Of a stretch of DNA of 64,000 nucleotides, positions 60,130 to 64,000 are shown piece after piece. Where the stretch lies: NCBI RefSeq assembly GCF_018614195.1, contig NZ_JAGGOT010000033.1, positions 1 to 64,000 of the forward strand, read 5' to 3'. A program made the position numbers and the translations under genes. Each line of letters begins with the position of its first letter. Within the stretch, counting starts at the first letter, position 1. This DNA is from Streptomyces sp. ISL-43. GTDB taxonomy: Bacteria; Actinomycetota; Actinomycetes; Streptomycetales; Streptomycetaceae. The notes under the pieces are model-generated. The model was given only the letters and a program-made list of their open reading frames with translations. It was not told where the DNA came from and ran no database searches.

Positions 60130-61434
60130 ATGACGCAGGAGAATGCGGCACCGAACAGCGGCCAAGCGCTGCAGGACCTCGTGTCGGCCGTGTCCAGGGG
60201 TGCGCCGGAATTCCGCGCATGCCCGTATCCGGCCTATGCCGCCCTGCGCGAGCAGGCGCCGGTGTGCCGGCTGACGCCTCCGCACGGGGTCGAGACCTAT
60301 CTCATCACCCGCTACGACGACGCCCGTGAGGCCCTGTCGGACCGGCGCTTCAGCAAGAACATGCGCGGGGCCATCGACACGTACCACGCGGTGTTCGGCA
60401 GCTTCTTCGACGCACTGGACGACAACGTCCTCTTCGCGGACCCGCCGCGCCACACGCGGCTCCGCCGAGTCCTCAGGAGTGCCTTCACCCCCCGGCGGGT
60501 GGAGGACATGCGACCGAGGATCACGGAGATCGCCGAGGGCCTCCTGAGGGAATGCCGCAAGAGCAACGCGGTCGACCTGATGTCCTCCTTGGCGTTCCCG
60601 CTTCCCATCGCGGTCCTGTGCGAGCTGATGGGGATCGAGGAATCCGACCGGCCCGAGATCCTGGAGCAGTTCGGGGTGGTGACGCGGTCCAGGTTCAACC
60701 CCAAGTTGAAGGCGGAACTGAAGGCGGCCGAGGAATGGCTGCAGAAACGCTTGGGGCAGATCGTCTCCCACATGCGGGCCAACCCGTCGGACTGCTTCCT
60801 CAGCGACCTCATCACAGCGGAGGAAGGCCTTGACGACGCGGATCTGGTCGCGTCGATGTGGGTTCTGTTCTTCGCCGGTCACAAGACCACGGCGTTCCAG
60901 ATCGGAAACTCCGTCCTCGGCCTCCTCCTCCATCCCGACCAGCTGGAGAAGCTCCGCAGAGACCCGCTGCTGATCCCCGGCGCGGTCGAGGAATTCGTAC
61001 GGTTCGACGGATCGGTGGAGACCTCGACGTTCCGGTACGCGGCCCAGGAAGCCGAAATCCGGGGAACCGTGATCCCCAAAGGCGCTCTCGTCCAGATCGC
61101 CCTTTCCTCGGCGAATCGGGACCACGAGAAGTTCGAGTACGCCGATGTCCTGGACGTGACGCGCGAGGGGATCCACGGGACGCACCTGGGTTTCGGGCAC
61201 GGAACGCACTACTGCCTGGGAGCCCCGCTGGCGCGGCTCGAACTCGAGATCGCGCTCGCCTGCCTGCTCCGGGAGTTCCCCGAGATGGAGCTGGCCGACG
61301 AGGAGGAGAGCGGGGGCGCGTGGCTCAAGGGCCCCGTCGCGGCGTTCCGGGGGCTGGAGCGGCTCCAGGTCGTCCTGGAGCCGTCGCGGCCGGCCGGCGA
61401 TCTCGCAATGACGCCGACGGTCTCCGTCAACTAA
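60130..61434 (+). CDS. Cytochrome P450
   Basis: A 434-residue soluble P450. The ExxR motif is Glu288-Phe-Val-Arg291, and the heme loop FGHGTHYCLG has Cys362. The I-helix reads FFAGHKTT (249-254); most bacterial P450s have A-G-x-[DE]-T-T, so the acid is replaced by Lys252. That residue normally helps protonate the peroxo intermediate, so catalysis may be altered. GGAGG is 9 bp upstream of the ATG at 60130. The amidohydrolase gene follows after 26 bp, forming an operon. No ferredoxin gene is adjacent. Confidence 0.93.
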   Translation: MTQENAAPNSGQALQDLVSAVSRGAPEFRACPYPAYAALREQAPVCRLTPPHGVETYLITRYDDAREALSDRRFSKNMRGAIDTYHAVFGSFFDALDDNVLFADPPRHTRLRRVLRSAFTPRRVEDMRPRITEIAEGLLRECRKSNAVDLMSSLAFPLPIAVLCELMGIEESDRPEILEQFGVVTRSRFNPKLKAELKAAEEWLQKRLGQIVSHMRANPSDCFLSDLITAEEGLDDADLVASMWVLFFAGHKTTAFQIGNSVLGLLLHPDQLEKLRRDPLLIPGAVEEFVRFDGSVETSTFRYAAQEAEIRGTVIPKGALVQIALSSANRDHEKFEYADVLDVTREGIHGTHLGFGHGTHYCLGAPLARLELEIALACLLREFPEMELADEEESGGAWLKGPVAAFRGLERLQVVLEPSRPAGDLAMTPTVSVN

Positions 61435-61460
61435 ACGAAACCGATGGGCGGTGGATTGGC

Positions 61461-62555
61461 ATGCCGAATTCCGGGAGCACGTCCGGCCTGAACTTCGAGG
61501 AACGGCCTGCGGACACGTTGGCGGTCTCCGCTGTGGGCGCCGGTGAACACGTGCGCGCGGCAGGGGGCGACGCGCCTCCGGATCCGAACCACGGGCACGG
61601 AGCCCAGCCGAAGATCGATATGCACCACCACTTCTGCGCACCGGAGTGGCGCGAGTGGGCTGCGCAACACGGGCTGATCGACCCGGGACAGTTGCCCCGA
61701 TGGGCGCACCTCGACGCCGAGGACGCGGTCCGCTTCATGGATCGCGCGGGGATCGAGACGGCCGTGCTCAAGCCCATGCTGCCGGCGCGCTACCGTTCGT
61801 CGGCGCAGTTGCGTGAAGCCATCAACATCACCTTGCGTTCGATGATGAACGTGGCGCAGGCGCATCCGGCCAGGTTCTCGTTCTACGTCCCGCTGTTCCT
61901 GGACGACCTCGAAGCATCCTCGTGGGCAGTGCGCCGCGGACTCGGGCAACTCGGTGCCGTCGGCGTGAACGTGACGGCCAACTACGGGGGCGTGTACCTC
62001 GGAGATCCCGCCTACGACCACATCTTCGCCGAGCTGAACGAGTACTCGGCCGTGGTGGACACCCATCCGCACCATCTGCCGGGTGGCCGGCCCGGGGCGA
62101 TGACGGTTCCGGGCATCCCCAACTTCATGTGCGACTTCCTGCTGGACACCACTCGGGCCGCCGTCAACATGATCAGTAAGAGGACCCTGGACCGCTTCCC
62201 CGACATCTCCGTCATCCTGCCCCACGCCGGCGGGTTCCTGCCGTACATCGCCCATCGTCTGCAGGCTCTCGGACGGTTCTGCGACCCGCCGGTCGACCCT
62301 GATGCCGTCCGCCACCACCTGCGGCGCTTCTACTACGACACGGCAGGGCCCATGGCGCCCGCCGCGACGCTCCTGGCCCACGTGCCCGCCGACCGCATCC
62401 TCTTCGGCACCGACTGGCCGGCCGCGCCCGCGGACACGGTCATGGACCTGGCGCTCCCCGCTCTCGAGGCGGACCCGGCCTTCACCCCTGAGCAACGGAC
62501 GGGGATCTACCGCGAGAACGCCCTGCGTCTCATTCCGCAGTTGGCGACGGTCTGA
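61461..62555 (+). CDS. Amidohydrolase-2 family (ACMSD-like) enzyme
   Basis: A 364-residue metal-dependent enzyme of the amidohydrolase-2/ACMSD group. The N-terminal metal pair is IDMHHHFCAP (His55 and His57), the middle ligand in DTHPHHL and VILPHAGG, and the final Asp in LFGTDWPAAP. Members decarboxylate or hydrolyse aromatic acids (for example ACMSD and gamma-resorcylate decarboxylase). The first 50 residues are a variable tail. It is co-transcribed with the P450, so the pair may modify one aromatic compound. GGTGGATTGG precedes the ATG. Confidence 0.88.
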   Translation: MPNSGSTSGLNFEERPADTLAVSAVGAGEHVRAAGGDAPPDPNHGHGAQPKIDMHHHFCAPEWREWAAQHGLIDPGQLPRWAHLDAEDAVRFMDRAGIETAVLKPMLPARYRSSAQLREAINITLRSMMNVAQAHPARFSFYVPLFLDDLEASSWAVRRGLGQLGAVGVNVTANYGGVYLGDPAYDHIFAELNEYSAVVDTHPHHLPGGRPGAMTVPGIPNFMCDFLLDTTRAAVNMISKRTLDRFPDISVILPHAGGFLPYIAHRLQALGRFCDPPVDPDAVRHHLRRFYYDTAGPMAPAATLLAHVPADRILFGTDWPAAPADTVMDLALPALEADPAFTPEQRTGIYRENALRLIPQLATV

Positions 62556-62595
62556 CCTCGAAGGGACCTCGACCGGCTCCTTGACCGGACCTCGA

Positions 62596-62630
62596 CCGAA
62601 CCCCGCGCCGCAGTCGGGCGCGGGGTTCGG
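62596..62630. terminator. Hairpin between convergent amidohydrolase and exporter genes
   Basis: The arms 62596-62609 and 62617-62630 pair perfectly over 14 bp with a 7-nt loop. It lies 41 bp after the amidohydrolase stop and 38 bp past the exporter stop, so it can work in both directions. Confidence 0.85.
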
Positions 62631-62667
62631 CGTGTACGGGGTGCGGGGGTGTGGGGCTACGAACCGG

Positions 62668-64000
62668 TCAATCCTTCCCGCTGATCGTGGGGCCGGGGCC
62701 CGCCGGGCCGGGGCCCGCCGGGCCGGGGCGGCCGGGGAGGAAGAGCGAGCCGATGGCCGCGCCGGTGGTGAAGAGGGCTGCGAAGAGGAAGGCGTGGCCG
62801 TAGCCGGCGGTGAGGGCCTGCACCCCGGGGCCGAAGTGGTCGCCGCCGGCGTGGGAGGCGATGGCGGCGAGGATCGCGAGGCCGAGTGCGCCGCCGACCT
62901 GGCGGGAGGTGTTGACCAGCCCGGAGGCCAGTCCCGCCTCGCGCGGGTGGATGCCGGTGGTGGCCGCGGCGGTGACGGGCAGCATGGCCAGTCCCAGACC
63001 GAGGGCGCAGAGCACGAAGGGCGCGGCCACGTCGGTGGTGAAGGCGCCGCCCACGGCGATGCGCGAGAGCCACAGGAAGCCGAGGGTGCTGATGGTCATG
63101 CCGGTGACCAGCAGGGGGCGTGGGCCGGTGCGGCGGACGAGGTGGGTGGAGGTCCGGGTGCCGACGATGACCGCGAGGCAGCCGGGCAGGAACAACAGGC
63201 CGGTCTTCAGGGCGCTGAAGCCGAGGACCTGCTGCATGTAGAGGGAGAGCAGGAACCACATCGCGAACATCGCGGAGCCCAAGCCGATCATGACCAGGTT
63301 GGCGATGGCCAAGGTACGGCGGCGCAGGACGGAGAGGGGGACCAACGGGGCGGCTACCTTCGACTCGATGACGACGAAGGCGGCCAGGAGCAGGATGCCG
63401 AGGGCGAGGGCGGCCCAGACCTGGGGGGAAGCCCAGGATGAGCTCTCGGTGGAGATGATCCCGTAGACCAGGGCGGTCAGGCCGACGGTGACCGACAGTG
63501 CGCCGGGCAGGTCCAGGCGGCTCAGGCCGCCGTGGCTGCCGCGCGCGGCGGGCGCGTAGAGGAGTGCGGCGACGAGGATCGCGATCCCGATGGGAACGTT
63601 GACGAAGAAGACCCAACGCCAGCCGGTGTACTCGGTCAGGAGCCCGCCGACCACCGCACCGGCCGCGCCGCCGACGGCGTTGACCGAGCTCCAGGCGCCC
63701 ATCGCGCGGGTGCGGGCGCGGGGCTCGGTGAAGGTGGTCATGATCAGCGTCAGGGTGGCGGGGGCGAGGATCGCGCCCCCGATGCCCTGGACCGCTCGGG
63801 CCGCGATCAGCATCGCACCGTCGGCGGCGAGTCCGCAGGTGAGCGAGGCGGCGGTGAAGATGCCGAGGCCGACCAGGAAGGTGCGGCGGGCGCCGACCAG
63901 GTCGGCGGCCCGGCCGCCCAGGAGCAGCAGCCCGGCGAAGCCGAGGGTGTAGGCGTTGACGATCCACTGCTGCCCGGCCGGGCTCAGGCCGAGAGAGGTC
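62668..64000 (-). CDS. MFS drug exporter (DHA2 family), 5' end outside the window
   Basis: At least 443 residues are visible and the gene runs past the right edge. It begins in view with LSPAGQQWIVNAYTLGFAGLLLLGGRAADLVGARRTFLVGL (helices 1-3) and continues with AARAVQGIGGAILAPATLTLI (motif C region of 14-helix DHA2 exporters) and GWRWVFFVNVPIGI. The last residues are a Pro/Gly-rich tail. It probably pumps out toxic small molecules by proton antiport. Its start, promoter and any TetR partner are outside the window. Confidence 0.9.
   Translation of the reverse strand, partial: TSLGLSPAGQQWIVNAYTLGFAGLLLLGGRAADLVGARRTFLVGLGIFTAASLTCGLAADGAMLIAARAVQGIGGAILAPATLTLIMTTFTEPRARTRAMGAWSSVNAVGGAAGAVVGGLLTEYTGWRWVFFVNVPIGIAILVAALLYAPAARGSHGGLSRLDLPGALSVTVGLTALVYGIISTESSSWASPQVWAALALGILLLAAFVVIESKVAAPLVPLSVLRRRTLAIANLVMIGLGSAMFAMWFLLSLYMQQVLGFSALKTGLLFLPGCLAVIVGTRTSTHLVRRTGPRPLLVTGMTISTLGFLWLSRIAVGGAFTTDVAAPFVLCALGLGLAMLPVTAAATTGIHPREAGLASGLVNTSRQVGGALGLAILAAIASHAGGDHFGPGVQALTAGYGHAFLFAALFTTGAAIGSLFLPGRPGPAGPGPAGPGPTISGKD

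Noticed and set aside
1..64000. CRISPR array or Cas genes
   Set aside because: No regularly spaced direct repeats with unique spacers were seen; the only tandem arrays are the 7-bp and 8-bp runs.
1..64000. rRNA genes or replication origin
   Set aside because: No rRNA-like sequence and no cluster of DnaA-type boxes was noticed.

Overview
This 64-kb window is very GC-rich double-stranded bacterial chromosome with Streptomyces-type gene grammar: GTG and TTG starts, strong GGAGG-type ribosome sites, some leaderless genes, GC-rich hairpin terminators without U-tracts, and many secreted enzymes with Sec or Tat signals. Streptomyces or a close relative such as Kitasatospora is the best guess. Few housekeeping genes are present, many genes are accessory, and there are several gene remnants, so this looks like a variable chromosomal region. 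The genus is inferred from composition and gene families, not from a marker gene.

Layout. 0-3.5 kb: a dihydrofolate-reductase-fold enzyme, then a VanZ-VanR-VanS-like cluster without vanHAX. 3.7-6.6 kb: a kelch remnant, a TagC-like beta-propeller protein, a small Tat-secreted protein that repeats its C-terminal domain, and a 49-residue membrane protein behind a 31-bp palindrome. 7.2-14.7 kb: a secreted M9 collagenase, a truncated lipase, a TetR regulator, a deoxynucleoside kinase and an amidase. 14.9-19.8 kb: a glutaminyl cyclase-like protein, a matrixin-like protease with a coupled membrane protein, a frameshifted lipoprotein and a secreted PI-PLC-like enzyme. 19.9-24.8 kb: remnants of a Ser/Thr kinase, a PAP2/diacylglycerol kinase fusion and a BrkB-type membrane protein, around an intact PadR and acyl-CoA dehydrogenase pair. 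25-33.7 kb: an orphan emfourin-like inhibitor, a short propeller/DUF11 protein, an acetyltransferase, a PNGase A-like enzyme, an LTD protein, and a long leader RNA in front of a MerR-type regulator.

33.9-38.4 kb holds the most interesting locus: a DUF4157 protein coupled to a 1239-residue protein. The large protein has a central region like those of proteins linked to extracellular contractile injection systems (eCIS) and a C-terminal HAE...CxxC deaminase-like domain. Next come a secreted protein, a Fic-like toxin-antitoxin pair and an initiator tRNA gene (40.6 kb). 40.7-51 kb: an AraC regulator, secreted proteins including an I36-type inhibitor, an ArsR-like regulator, a MurG paralogue, a phospholipase D, an EEP-family phosphoesterase and two tandem mini-CorA membrane proteins. 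52-59.9 kb: hydrolase, EEP protein, WYL regulator with RidA, methyltransferase, lectin and small secreted or membrane proteins. 60-64 kb: a P450/amidohydrolase operon, then an MFS exporter that runs off the right edge.

The gene content suggests a secreted arsenal for proteins, glycoproteins and phospholipids, with protease inhibitors alongside, plus cell-wall stress sensing and a candidate toxin-delivery locus. No structural injection-machine genes, CRISPR array, complete insertion sequence or complete biosynthetic cluster is visible. All functional calls come from reading motifs; no database search was run.
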